A DNA stretch of 64,000 bases. It comes from Arthrobacter sp. efr-133-R2A-120 (GTDB taxonomy: Bacteria; Actinomycetota; Actinomycetes; Actinomycetales; Micrococcaceae). Below are positions 50,012 to 58,756 of the stretch, piece after piece. How positions within the stretch are numbered: the stretch's first letter is position 1; every line of letters begins with the position of its first letter. The notes below the pieces were generated by a model. The model was not told the DNA's origin and ran no database searches. It was given only the letters and a program-made list of their open reading frames with translations. Where the stretch lies: the NCBI RefSeq assembly GCF_030209835.1, contig NZ_JARVRF010000021.1, forward strand, positions 1-64,000. Reading direction: 5' to 3'. Position numbers and translations under genes: made by a program.

Positions 50012-50808
50012 CCATCGAACTTACGGAAAGCCGGAGCGCGCCGGAGGCGCTTACGCTGGTACGCGCGGAAGGCGTGCGCAAGAGTTTCGGCGACAACGAG
50101 GTCCTCAAAGGCATTGACCTCCACGTCCAAAGCGGTGAAGTGGTCTGCCTGATCGGGGCTTCCGGCTCGGGGAAAAGCACCTTCTTGCGGTGCGTGAACC
50201 ACCTGGAGAAGATCGACGGCGGTCTGCTGTGGGTGGGGGACAGGGCCGTGGGCTACCGGATCAAGGGGGACAAGCTGCACGAACAGTCCCACAACGAAAT
50301 CTGCGCCGACCGCACCGATATCGGGATGGTCTTCCAGCATTTCAATCTCTTCCCGCACATGACCGTGCTGGAGAACCTGATGGAAGCCCCGCTCAGGGTG
50401 CTCAAACAACGCAAGGTGGATGTCCGCCGTCGGGCATTGGATTTGTTGGAGAAGGTGGGCCTCTCGGAGAAGGCGGATGCTTATCCGCGGCACCTCTCGG
50501 GCGGGCAGCAGCAGCGGGTGGCGATCGCCCGGGCCCTGTGCATGCAGCCGAAGTTGATGCTGTTTGACGAGCCGACGTCGGCGCTGGATCCGGAGCTCGT
50601 GGGCGAAGTCCTCAGGGTGATGAAGGACCTGGCCCGGACGGGAATGACCATGATTGTTGTGACGCACGAAATGGGCTTCGCCCGCGACGTGGCGGATCGC
50701 GTGGTGTTCATGCACGGCGGACGGATCATTGAGGAAGGTGCCGCCCCAGAGGTCATTGGCAACCCGCAGCATGAGCGGACCAAGGCGTTTTTGTCGGCAG
50801 TTCTGTAG
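50008..50808 (+). CDS. Amino-acid ABC transporter ATP-binding protein
   Basis: A 266-residue ATPase: Walker [15 protein letters not shown], signature [16 protein letters not shown], Walker [21 protein letters not shown], and the [18 protein letters not shown] switch region, all of the polar amino-acid GlnQ/HisP class. It completes the deacylase-importer operon. Confidence 0.94.
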   Translation: MTIELTESRSAPEALTLVRAEGVRKSFGDNEVLKGIDLHVQSGEVVCLIGASGSGKSTFLRCVNHLEKIDGGLLWVGDRAVGYRIKGDKLHEQSHNEICADRTDIGMVFQHFNLFPHMTVLENLMEAPLRVLKQRKVDVRRRALDLLEKVGLSEKADAYPRHLSGGQQQRVAIARALCMQPKLMLFDEPTSALDPELVGEVLRVMKDLARTGMTMIVVTHEMGFARDVADRVVFMHGGRIIEEGAAPEVIGNPQHERTKAFLSAVL

Positions 50809-50835
50809 GTGTTGATAGTGCGCTCTCGAAAGTTG

Positions 50836-50872
50836 TTGACAGAATGCGTTAGTGACGGCTAACGTATTAAGC
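50836..50872 (+). promoter_or_regulatory. Promoter and operator of the arsR operon, leaderless-type
   Basis: TTGACA (50836-50841) is 18 bases from TAACGT (50860-50865). CGTTAG (50847-50852) and CTAACG (50859-50864) form an inverted repeat overlapping the -10 box. Transcription would begin near the ATG at 50873, so the mRNA may lack a 5' leader. Autoregulation by ArsR is expected. Confidence 0.6.
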
Positions 50873-51202
50873 ATGCTCGACCGACTGGAAGTTGCCGCGG
50901 AGCCGAACAGGCGGCGTCTGTTGCACCTGCTTGCGGCGGGTGAGCGCACCGTGACGGAGCTGGCCGGCGAATTCACGGTGAGCAGATCCGCCGTCTCCCA
51001 GCACTTGTTGTTGCTGGAGCAGGTAGGCCTCGTTGCTGCCCGCAAAGAAGGACGCAACCGCTTCTACCGCTTGGACAATGCCGGCATGAGGGAACTGCGG
51101 ATGCTTTTTGAGCAGTTCTGGACCGCTGAGCTGGACATGCTCCTCGCTGACGCACAAAACTTCACCACCGACCGACTTCAAACAACAGAGGAATCACCAT
51201 GA
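50873..51202 (+). CDS. ArsR family transcriptional regulator
   Basis: A 109-residue winged-helix protein: MLDRLEVAAEPNRRRLLHLLAAGERTVTEL, then FTVSRSAVSQHLLLLEQVGLVAARKEGRNRFYRL. No metal-binding cysteines are visible. The ATG at 50873 lies just after the predicted promoter; a GTG at 50852 is inside the operator. It overlaps an SRPBCC-containing gene by four bases, as in the pair at 30598. Confidence 0.88.
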   Translation: MLDRLEVAAEPNRRRLLHLLAAGERTVTELAGEFTVSRSAVSQHLLLLEQVGLVAARKEGRNRFYRLDNAGMRELRMLFEQFWTAELDMLLADAQNFTTDRLQTTEESP

Positions 51203-52179
51203 TTTACGACAAGACCATTCTTCTTCCCCTCAACGTCGACCAGGCGTTCGAACTCATCACGCAGCCTGCACGCCTTCGCCGCTGGCAGACCGTTGCCGCA
51301 CGCGTCGACCTGAAGGTGGGCGGCGAGTACCGCTGGACAATCACGCCCGGTCACCACGCGGCCGGAACGTTCACTGAAATCGAGCCGGGCAAGCGCGTCG
51401 TCTTCACTTGGGGCTGGGAGCAGCCTGAAGCCCCGGCGGACAACGTCTCCACCGTGGCCATCACCCTTGAGCCTGCTGACGGCGGGACCAGCGTGCGCCT
51501 GGTGCACGAAGGCCTTCCGACGCCGGAAGCCGTCGCCGCCCACTCCGAGGGCTGGAACCACTACCTCGACCGTCTCCTCGCCGAGGCGGCCACGGGCGAC
51601 GCCGGTGCCGACGAATGGGCAGCATCCCCTGCCGATCTCAACGAACTCACTTCTGCGGACGCCACGCTTGCCATCGTGCAGCGCGTTCTGGCGCACGTCA
51701 CCGAAGCCGACGCGCAGACCCAGACTCCGTGCGCCGATTTCAACGTCTCGCAGTTGCTCGACCACCTTGCCGGCTCAATTGCCAACATCGCCAAGGCCCT
51801 GGGTGCCGACGTAGCCGACGACGCCGGAAAGTCGCCTGAGGTGCGCATCGCCGACCTCGCCCAGCCCACGCTGGAAGCTTTCTACCGCCGCGGCCTCGAA
51901 GGCACCATCGACATGGGCTTCGCCGAGCTACCGGCCGCGATGGTCGCCTCCATCCTCAACCTCGAGTTCCTGGTCCACGCTTGGGACTTCTCCAAGGCCC
52001 TGGGCCTCGAGGTGTCGGTGGCGGATGAGCTCACCGACTACGTCGAGGTCCTCGCGCAGAACACCATCAGCGAGCAGGTCCGCGCAAGCGGCAGCTTCGC
52101 CCCGGCCCAGGAAGTCGCCGAGACGTCATCCAGCCTGGAACGCCTGGTCGCTTTCACGGGCCGGACTGTTCACGCCTAA
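51199..52179 (+). CDS. SRPBCC domain fused to TIGR03086 domain
   Basis: A 326-residue two-domain protein. Residues 1-140 are an AHSA1-like SRPBCC domain (LPLNVDQAFELITQPARLRRWQ, VGGEYRWTITPG, SEGWNHYLDRLL). Residues 150-326 resemble TIGR03086/maleylpyruvate isomerase-like DinB-fold proteins (CADFNVSQLLDHLAGSIANIAKALG, LEFLVHAWDFSKALG), a group linked to mycothiol chemistry. The fusion is likely a ligand-binding/thiol-dependent enzyme; no substrate can be assigned. It is coupled to ArsR upstream and a VOC protein downstream. Confidence 0.83.
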   Translation: MIYDKTILLPLNVDQAFELITQPARLRRWQTVAARVDLKVGGEYRWTITPGHHAAGTFTEIEPGKRVVFTWGWEQPEAPADNVSTVAITLEPADGGTSVRLVHEGLPTPEAVAAHSEGWNHYLDRLLAEAATGDAGADEWAASPADLNELTSADATLAIVQRVLAHVTEADAQTQTPCADFNVSQLLDHLAGSIANIAKALGADVADDAGKSPEVRIADLAQPTLEAFYRRGLEGTIDMGFAELPAAMVASILNLEFLVHAWDFSKALGLEVSVADELTDYVEVLAQNTISEQVRASGSFAPAQEVAETSSSLERLVAFTGRTVHA

Positions 52180-52208
52180 GCTCAAGGCTACTCAACGAAG
52201 GGATAGCA

Positions 52209-52994
52209 ATGCCGCAGGTTGATAGCTACAAGCAGGGAACTCCGTGTTGGGTGGACCTGTCGTCGTCGGACATCGAGGCTTCCAAGGCCTTCTACCGTGA
52301 TCTGTTCGGCTGGGAACTGGACGCGATGGATGCCGGCAACGGCATGACCTACTACATGGCCAAGCTGCAGGACCGCTATGTGGCGGGCCTGATGCAGCAG
52401 ATGCCGGACATGGCTGCGGCCGGGGCGCCGTCCTTCTGGGCCAACTACCTCGCCGTCGATTCGGTGGATGAGGCCGCTGAGCGCGCGACGGCGGCAGGCG
52501 GCAACATCCTCTTCCCGCCGGACAGCGTCCCCAACGGGAGCGGCCGGATGTTCTTCGCCGCCGATCCGGCGGGCGCTCAGATTGGTTTTTGGGAGGCCGG
52601 AAACCACCACGGCGCCGGGTTGGTCAATGAACCGGGAACGGTGGTCTGGAGCGAGCTGCAGACAAACGACGTCCCCAAGGCTGTGGCCTTCTACGAATCC
52701 GTGACGGGGTGCTCCAGCGAGACGGCCGCGGCCGGCGACCTGCAGGAATACACCCAGCTCGTGGTGGACGGGAAGTCCGTGGCCGGCGCCATGAAGCAGC
52801 CCGTGGAGGGAATGCCGCCGTTCTGGATGACCTACTTCAATGTTGCGGACGTCAACGAGTCCGTGGCGAAGGCCGTTGAACTCGGAGCCCAGGTCTTCGC
52901 GCCTGCCTTCGATGTGCCCGGCATCGGCCGCATGGCAGTTCTCGGCGATCCTGCCGGAGCGGCCTTCAGCGTGATGGCCGGCGAAAGCTCCTAA
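52209..52994 (+). CDS. VOC family protein with two glyoxalase-like domains
   Basis: A 261-residue protein made of two repeats of the vicinal-oxygen-chelate fold: CWVDLSSSDIEASKAFYRDLFGWE at the start and VWSELQTNDVPKAVAFYESVTGC midway, each ending in a G-x-G-RM-F/AVLxDPAGA motif. Such proteins act as glyoxalase or dioxygenase-like enzymes or binders of antibiotics. It is the third gene of the ArsR operon, with a bidirectional terminator after it. Confidence 0.87.
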   Translation: MPQVDSYKQGTPCWVDLSSSDIEASKAFYRDLFGWELDAMDAGNGMTYYMAKLQDRYVAGLMQQMPDMAAAGAPSFWANYLAVDSVDEAAERATAAGGNILFPPDSVPNGSGRMFFAADPAGAQIGFWEAGNHHGAGLVNEPGTVVWSELQTNDVPKAVAFYESVTGCSSETAAAGDLQEYTQLVVDGKSVAGAMKQPVEGMPPFWMTYFNVADVNESVAKAVELGAQVFAPAFDVPGIGRMAVLGDPAGAAFSVMAGESS

Positions 52995-53002
52995 GCAAAA
53001 GC

Positions 53003-53046
53003 GAGTGCCCACCCAACTGCCGAATCCGGCAATTGGGTGGGCACTC
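53003..53046. terminator. Bidirectional terminator
   Basis: A long perfect hairpin: GAGTGCCCACCCAA pairs with TTGGGTGGGCACTC, and CTGCCG with CGGCAA inside, around a short AAT-type loop, then CTTTGG. It lies between the convergent VOC and purM genes and would end both transcripts. Confidence 0.9.
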
Positions 53047-53062
53047 TTTGGCTTAAGACCCT

Positions 53063-54220
53063 TTAGGCGTAGGCGTTCACGAGGTGCACCGCGCCGCCGT
53101 CGACGCCCTTGGCGCCCTGGACGTAGTCCGGGCCGCTCTTGATGATCGAGTCCGAGTCCGCGGCTACGGTACCAATGATCCACGACGGCAAACCGCGCTC
53201 GTTGAGGCGGGCCACGGCGGCGTCGGCGATTTCGGGGGACACGATGGCCACCATTCCGACACCGAGGTTGAGCGTGCGCTCAAGGTCGGCCAGCGGCACA
53301 TTGCCGAGCTCGGAGACCAGCTTGAAGATGGCCGGCAGTTCCCACGTGGCGCGGTCAACCGTGGCCACGAGGCCCTGCGGCAGGACGCGGGCCAGGTTGG
53401 CTGCGAGGCCACCGCCGGTGACGTGGCTGAAGCCGTGGACGGCCGGCGCAGTAGCCAGGCCGCTGACCGGGAACGCGCGGGCGAGGTCCAGGCAGTCGGC
53501 GGCGTAGACGCGGGTGGGCTCCAGCAGTTCTTCGCCCAGGGTGCGGCCGAGTTCGGAGACTTGGCGGTCCAGGGCCCAGCCGGCGTGGTTGATCACGCGG
53601 CGGACCAGGGAGTAGCCGTTGGAGTGCAGGCCCGAGGAAGCCATGCCGATCACGACGTCGCCGGCGCGGACGCGGTCCGGGCCAAGCAGGGCGTCGGCTT
53701 CGACGACACCGGTAGCCGCACCGGCGACGTCGTACTCGTGCTCACCTAGCAGGCCCGGGTGTTCAGCGGTTTCGCCACCCACGAGGGCAGTGCCCGCCAC
53801 GGAGCAAGCGGCGGCGATGCCGCGGACGATGTCCGCGATGCGCTCGGGGACAACCTTGCCGCACGCGATGTAGTCGGTCATGAAGAGCGGCTCTGCACCC
53901 ACCACCACGATGTCGTCCACCACCATGCCGACCAGGTCGAAGCCGATGGTGTCGTGGATGTCCATGGCCTGGGCGATGGCAACCTTAGTGCCGACGCCGT
54001 CCGTGGACGTGGCCAGCAGCGGCCTCTTGTACGTGAGCAGCTTCGAGACGTCGTACAGGCCGGCGAAGCCGCCGACGCCGCCGAGCACCGAGCTGTTGTG
54101 GGTCGCCTTGACGGCGTCCTTCATGAGTTCGACGGCGCGGTCGCCCGCTTCGACGTCGACGCCGGCGGACGCGTAGGTGATGCCGGTTGTGTTCTCAGCG
54201 GCGGAGGATGCGGAGGTCAT
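53063..54220 (-). CDS. purM: Phosphoribosylformylglycinamidine cyclo-ligase
   Basis: A 385-residue ATP-dependent enzyme forming aminoimidazole ribonucleotide in purine synthesis. It shows ITYASAGVDVEAGDRAVELMK, YKRPLLATSTDGVGTKVAIA, GIAAACSVAGTALVGGETAEHPG and GFSHVTGGGLAANLARVLP, the PurM signatures. It overlaps purF by four bases and is translated after it. Regulation was not identified; no purine riboswitch is seen upstream of purF. Confidence 0.96.
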   Translation of the reverse strand: MTSASSAAENTTGITYASAGVDVEAGDRAVELMKDAVKATHNSSVLGGVGGFAGLYDVSKLLTYKRPLLATSTDGVGTKVAIAQAMDIHDTIGFDLVGMVVDDIVVVGAEPLFMTDYIACGKVVPERIADIVRGIAAACSVAGTALVGGETAEHPGLLGEHEYDVAGAATGVVEADALLGPDRVRAGDVVIGMASSGLHSNGYSLVRRVINHAGWALDRQVSELGRTLGEELLEPTRVYAADCLDLARAFPVSGLATAPAVHGFSHVTGGGLAANLARVLPQGLVATVDRATWELPAIFKLVSELGNVPLADLERTLNLGVGMVAIVSPEIADAAVARLNERGLPSWIIGTVAADSDSIIKSGPDYVQGAKGVDGGAVHLVNAYA

Positions 54221-55836
54221 ACAGACTCTTTCTTATCGGCGTCGGTCAGCAGGTTCTCAAACTCGGCGTCGGGTCCGGGATCACAGCCCGTGGCACCGGG
54301 CTTGTTGGCCGGGTCGTCCGAGTCCGCGGTTACGGCTTCGGCGGAGATGCCCGACGTCGGCAGCCCGCCGAGGTCGGTGCGCTCCAGGAGGTTCTTGCCC
54401 AGTTTGTCCGAACCCGGAAGTGCGATGGGGTACTGGCCGGTGAAACAGGCGGTACAGAGGCGTTCGCGCGGCTGCTGGGTGGCGCCGATCATGCCGTCTT
54501 CGGAAATGTACGCCAGCGAATCCGCTCCGATAGCCTGGGAGATTTCCTCGATGGTGGCACCGTTGGCGATCAGTTCAGCGCGGGACGCGAAGTCGATGCC
54601 GTAGAAGCAGGGCCACTGGACGGGTGGGGAGGAGATCTTGACGTGGACGGCTGCGGCGCCGGCCTCGCGGAGCATCCTGACGATGGCGCGCTGGGTGTTG
54701 CCGCGGACGATCGAGTCATCCACCACCACCACGCGCTTGCCGCGGATCACGGATTCGAGGGCGTTGAGCTTGAGCCGGATGCCGAGCTGGCGCAAGGTCT
54801 GCGAGGGCTGGATGAACGTGCGGCCCACGTAGGAGTTCTTGACGAAGCCGTGCGCGAACGGGATGCCGGATTCCTCGGCATAGCCCACTGCCGCCGGAGT
54901 TCCGGATTCGGGGACCGGGATGACGATGTCCGCTACCTGGGTGTTTTCGCGGGCCAACTGGCGGCCCATCTCCACGCGGGACTCGTACACGGAGCGCCCG
55001 GCAATCGCAGCGTCGGGGCGCGCAAGGTAGACGTACTCGAAAACGCAACCGGCCGGCGTCGCTTCCGCGAAACGCTGGGAACGGACGCCGTTCTCGTCAA
55101 TGGCGATGAACTCGCCGGGCTCGATCTCGCGGATGAAGCTCGCGCCGACGGTTGCGAGGGCGGACTGCTCCGACGCGACAACCCAGCCGCGCTCGAGGCG
55201 GCCAAGGCACAAGGGGCGGATGCCGAAGGTATCGCGGGCGGCGTAGAGGGTGCCTTCGTCCATGAACACAAAGCAGAAGCCGCCCCGGATCTTGGGAAGC
55301 AGCTCAAGCGCGGTTTGTTCGAGGGTCTTGCCCTCTTCGCCTTCGAGGAGGGCGGTGACCAGGGCCGTGTCCGAGGTGTTGCCCTGCTTCATTTCTCCGG
55401 TCAGCTGACCGCCGTTGAGTTCGAGGATCATTTCCCGGAGCTCAGCGGTGTTGGTCAGGTTGCCGTTGTGCGCGAGGGCAACGGTGCCTGTGGCCGTTGC
55501 GCCCAAGGTGGGCTGTGCGTTTGCCCAGTGGCTTGCTCCGGTGGTGGAGTAGCGGCAGTGGCCGACGGCAAGGTGCCCGGTGAGGGTGTTCAGGGTTGTC
55601 TCGTCGAAGACTTGGGACACGAGGCCCATGTCCTTGTAGACATTGATGCGCTTGCCGTCACTGGTAGCAATACCAGCCGATTCTTGTCCGCGGTGCTGCA
55701 ACGCATACAGCCCGTAATAGGTGAGTTTTGCTACTTCTTCGCCCGGCGCCCAGACCCCGAAGACGCCACAAGCGTCCTGAGGTCCTTTTTCGTCGGGGAG
55801 AAGATCATGAGAAAGTTTTCCGTCGCCACGTGCCAC
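54217..55836 (-). CDS. purF: Amidophosphoribosyltransferase
   Basis: A 539-residue enzyme for the first committed step of purine synthesis. A 22-residue propeptide is removed to expose the nucleophile Cys23 (DACGVFGVW). The glutaminase domain (1-260) and phosphoribosyltransferase domain with the PRPP loop VVVDDSIVRGNT follow. The start is a GTG at 55836, without a clear ribosome site. The C-terminal tail is longer than in E. coli and Asp/Pro/Gly-rich. Confidence 0.95.
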   Translation of the reverse strand: MARGDGKLSHDLLPDEKGPQDACGVFGVWAPGEEVAKLTYYGLYALQHRGQESAGIATSDGKRINVYKDMGLVSQVFDETTLNTLTGHLAVGHCRYSTTGASHWANAQPTLGATATGTVALAHNGNLTNTAELREMILELNGGQLTGEMKQGNTSDTALVTALLEGEEGKTLEQTALELLPKIRGGFCFVFMDEGTLYAARDTFGIRPLCLGRLERGWVVASEQSALATVGASFIREIEPGEFIAIDENGVRSQRFAEATPAGCVFEYVYLARPDAAIAGRSVYESRVEMGRQLARENTQVADIVIPVPESGTPAAVGYAEESGIPFAHGFVKNSYVGRTFIQPSQTLRQLGIRLKLNALESVIRGKRVVVVDDSIVRGNTQRAIVRMLREAGAAAVHVKISSPPVQWPCFYGIDFASRAELIANGATIEEISQAIGADSLAYISEDGMIGATQQPRERLCTACFTGQYPIALPGSDKLGKNLLERTDLGGLPTSGISAEAVTADSDDPANKPGATGCDPGPDAEFENLLTDADKKESV

Positions 55837-55898
55837 TGGTCAATTGTCGCATGATGTTGGCGTGGTACTTTCCCTCACGCGACATTGTGACCGGGATC

Positions 55899-56282
55899 CT
55901 ATGCCTCGGCGTCGTCTGTCGGGTTGGGTACAGACTCGACGACGGCACGCCGGGAGCGCTGCACGCTGAGCTTGTCGAGGACGAGGGCCGCGATGGCGCC
56001 CAGCAGCACGCCGCCCGCGGCGAAGCTCACAAGGAAGAACCCGAACACCGCCCCGGTGTCGAAACTCTCGTCGCCCGGGATCCCGTAGGCCACGAATGCG
56101 GCGACGATGATGCCGAGGACCCCGCCCAGTCCCATGAATGGAACAAACTTCGGCGCACGGCGGACCGTGATCCCGCGGCGTTCCGCGGTGGCGCTGTCCT
56201 GTGGCGCGGCGTTGTGTGCCGTGCTGCTGTGTGACGTGCTGTTTTGTGACGTGCCGTCGGCGTTCGAACCCTCAGAAACCAT
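55899..56282 (-). CDS. Two-segment membrane protein next to purF
   Basis: A 127-residue protein with a Ser/Thr-rich N-terminus, then APKFVPFMGLGGVLGIIVAAFVAYGIPGDES and TGAVFGFFLVSFAAGGVLLGAIAALVLD (two membrane segments), then a basic tail. It is similar in layout to small membrane proteins that occur next to purF in actinobacteria. Function unknown. Gap to purF is 62 bases. Confidence 0.75.
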   Translation of the reverse strand: MVSEGSNADGTSQNSTSHSSTAHNAAPQDSATAERRGITVRRAPKFVPFMGLGGVLGIIVAAFVAYGIPGDESFDTGAVFGFFLVSFAAGGVLLGAIAALVLDKLSVQRSRRAVVESVPNPTDDAEA

Positions 56283-56317
56283 GCCTTCCAGCTTACCGTT
56301 TCGAGAAGGTTGGTTTG

Positions 56318-56341
56318 TGGTCTGAAGTCAGACCATTGACA
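56318..56341 (+). promoter_or_regulatory. FadR-type operator and -35 of the APC permease gene
   Basis: TGGTCTGA (56318-56325) and TCAGACCA (56328-56335) are perfect inverted arms two bases apart. This TGGT...ACCA form is typical of GntR/FadR-type operators. TTGACA (56336-56341) follows directly, with CACTAT (56360-56365) as a possible -10 box. The FadR-type regulator at 58022 is the likely binder. Confidence 0.65.
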
Positions 56342-56417
56342 GATCGATGTGAAGTGGGTCACTATCGATGCGAGCGGTGTCGGCCCGTTCCCCCTTCCGT
56401 TTAGAAAGAGAATAATC

Positions 56418-57962
56418 ATGAGTGATCGTTCTACGGCAGCGAAGGTGCAGGCTGTGCAAGACGCAGATGCTGCGGCCCTCGCCGAGCTTGGCTACAAGCA
56501 AGAGCTACATCGCGGCATGTCCGGCTTCTCCAACTTCGCAGTCTCGTTTTCCATCATTTCGATTTTGGCTGGCTGCATCACCTCCTTCAGCATTGCGCTC
56601 AAGTCCGGCGGCCCGGCTGCCATCAACCTGGGTTGGCCCATCGTCGGTCTCTTGGTCCTGTGCGTGGCCCTTTCCATGGCCGAGGTTTGCTCCCGGTACC
56701 CCACAGCCGGTGGCCTGTATTTCTGGGCGGGCAGGCTCGCCAAACGTAACAAGAGGGCCTGGGCCTGGTACGTCGGCTGGTTCAACTTCCTCGGTGAAGT
56801 CGCCGTCACGGCTGCGATCGACTTCGGCTGCGCCACCACAATGATGGCTTTCGCGGCCCTGACTTTCGGCGTCGAGCCCACCCCTGGCGGTACGTTCGCG
56901 CTGTTCGTCGTCCTCATGGTCATCCACGCCCTGCTCAACAGTTTCGGCGTCAAGATTGTCAGTTTCCTGTCCAATGTCTCGGCCTGGTGGCACATCGTGG
57001 GCGTCGCGATCATCGTGGCGGCGCTGTGGATCATGCCTACGAGCCACCAGTCCTTCGACTGGACGATGACCGCGTGGCACAACGAAACCGGCTTCACCTT
57101 CGGGCCGTACGTCTTCCTCATGGGCCTGCTCATGTCGCAGTACACCTACACCGGCTACGATGCCTCGGCCCACGTTGCCGAAGAGACCAAGAACGCAGCC
57201 ATTGCGGCCCCGAAGGGGATTGTCATGAGCGTCGTCATCTCCATCATTGGTGGCTGGATTCTGCTCTACTCACTCGTCGCGGCGATCCCGAACGGCTCAG
57301 AGGACGGCCTGACCACCCTTGGCGCTACGCCGACCGGCTTGCCGCCCGCACAGATTTTCCTGGATGCGCTGGGCAACCCCGGCGTAGCGAAGTTCCTCCT
57401 CGCCATCGTGGTGGGAGCACAGTTCTTCTGCGGCATGGCGTCAGTGACCGCCAACTCACGCATGACCTACGCTTTCTCCCGCGACAATGCATTGCCAGGC
57501 TCCCGCATCTGGGCCAAAGTCAACGCCCGGAGTGGTACCCCCACAAATTCAATCTGGCTCTGCGTTGGCTGCGCGATTGTGCTCGCGTCCCCCGCCCTGT
57601 TCAATACAACCGCGTATTTTGCCGTGACGAGCGTGGCCGTCATTGGCCTCTACATCGCGTACATCACCCCGGTGTTGCTCCGCAGGCTCAACAAGGACTT
57701 CGTACCGGGCCCGTGGCACCTCGGGAAATGGAGTCCCATCATCAACTGGGTAGCGATTGTGTGGGTCGCCATCATTGTGATTCTTTTCGTTCTTCCGCCC
57801 GTCGCAGATATCACCATCGACACCTTCAACTACGCGCCGATCGCCGTCGTGGTCGTCTTCCTCCTTGCCACCGTGCTGTGGTACACCACGGGGCGTCGGA
57901 CGTTCATGACGAGTGCCGAGCAGGAGCACCTGACGATCGACGCGGATAAGCTGCTCAACTAG
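56418..57962 (+). CDS. APC family amino acid/polyamine permease
   Basis: A 514-residue, 12-segment transporter: YKQELHRGMSGFSNFAVSFSIISILAGCITSF, MAEVCSRYPTAGGLYFWAG and YTYTGYDASAHVAEETKNAAIAAPKGI are signatures of the amino acid-polyamine-organocation family (GABA/choline-like branch). ATG 56418 follows AAAGAG; the GTG at 56349 lies in the promoter region. It precedes a gamma-glutamylation operon, so it probably imports an amine or GABA-like substrate for it. Confidence 0.9.
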   Translation: MSDRSTAAKVQAVQDADAAALAELGYKQELHRGMSGFSNFAVSFSIISILAGCITSFSIALKSGGPAAINLGWPIVGLLVLCVALSMAEVCSRYPTAGGLYFWAGRLAKRNKRAWAWYVGWFNFLGEVAVTAAIDFGCATTMMAFAALTFGVEPTPGGTFALFVVLMVIHALLNSFGVKIVSFLSNVSAWWHIVGVAIIVAALWIMPTSHQSFDWTMTAWHNETGFTFGPYVFLMGLLMSQYTYTGYDASAHVAEETKNAAIAAPKGIVMSVVISIIGGWILLYSLVAAIPNGSEDGLTTLGATPTGLPPAQIFLDALGNPGVAKFLLAIVVGAQFFCGMASVTANSRMTYAFSRDNALPGSRIWAKVNARSGTPTNSIWLCVGCAIVLASPALFNTTAYFAVTSVAVIGLYIAYITPVLLRRLNKDFVPGPWHLGKWSPIINWVAIVWVAIIVILFVLPPVADITIDTFNYAPIAVVVVFLLATVLWYTTGRRTFMTSAEQEHLTIDADKLLN

Positions 57963-57973
57963 CAACACTCGCG

Positions 57974-58001
57974 GGCCGCCGGCGGTTCTCCGCCGGTGGC
58001 C
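57974..58001 (+). terminator. Hairpin between permease and regulator genes
   Basis: GGCCGCCGGCGG (57974-57985) pairs with CCGCCGGTGGCC (57990-58001) around TTCT, with one G-T pair. No U-tract follows; the next gene starts 20 bases later. It may reduce rather than end transcription, or protect the permease mRNA. Confidence 0.6.
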
Positions 58002-58021
58002 TCCCAACAAGGAAGGCCACC

Positions 58022-58756
58022 ATGTTGTTCGCCGAACCGATTGAATCCCCCCTGCTGGAGACGGTCTTGCTTCCCGTACGCGGACACATGGCCTTCGAAT
58101 CATGTGTCGAGCACTTGGGATCGGCAATCCAGTTGGGGATCTTCAAAACCGGCGAGCGTCTCCCGCCCGAGCGCGACTTGGCCGAGCGCATGCAGGTCTC
58201 CAGGGCCACCCTGCGGGAAGCGATCAGTGCGTTGCGCGCAGCGGGCTTCGTCACGACTGTCCGGGGGAGAGGTGGCGGAACCATCGTGGAACCGGTTGGC
58301 AACGCGCGGCCGCCGGAGCGCCTCGACAACAAGGACCGGCAGGGGGAAATCAGCGACATCCTCATCTTCCGTTCCGTGATCGAACCCGGGGCCTGCCAGC
58401 GGGCGGCCTCGATGCGGCTCAGCGAGGATCAGCGCCAGCTCCTGATTGATTCCCTGGCTGAAGTTGAAAACGCGGGTTCACCGGTGGAATACAGGCAAGC
58501 GGACGCCCGCCTCCACCTGGCCTTTTCAGCTGTTGCGGGGTCGTCCGAACTGAACAAAGCCAGCACCACCATCCAGACCAAGATCCACGAATTCCTGGCG
58601 GAAATCCCCTTCCTGCAACGGAACATCGAACATTCAAACCAAGAACATCGATTGATAGTGCAGGCCATCCTCGACGGCGAGCCTGCAGCGGCCCGAAGCG
58701 TCATGGAATTGCACTGCGAATCCACCGCCGCACTACTCAAGGGACTACTGAAATGA
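58022..58756 (+). CDS. FadR/GntR family transcriptional regulator
   Basis: A 244-residue regulator: FKTGERLPPERDLAERMQVSRATLREAISALRAAGFVTTVRGRGGGTIV is the winged HTH, followed by a FCD domain (IFRSVIEPGACQRAASMRLSEDQ, HLAFSAVAGSSELNKA, EHRLIVQAILDGEPAAARSVMELH). It has a good ribosome site (AAGGAAGG) and overlaps the ligase gene by four bases. It probably controls the whole gamma-glutamylation locus. Confidence 0.92.
   Translation: MLFAEPIESPLLETVLLPVRGHMAFESCVEHLGSAIQLGIFKTGERLPPERDLAERMQVSRATLREAISALRAAGFVTTVRGRGGGTIVEPVGNARPPERLDNKDRQGEISDILIFRSVIEPGACQRAASMRLSEDQRQLLIDSLAEVENAGSPVEYRQADARLHLAFSAVAGSSELNKASTTIQTKIHEFLAEIPFLQRNIEHSNQEHRLIVQAILDGEPAAARSVMELHCESTAALLKGLLK

Noticed and set aside
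54187..55854. Long plus-strand open frame of about 555 codons
   Set aside because: Antisense to purF, with Gly/Ala/Asp-rich non-family sequence; purF is unmistakable.
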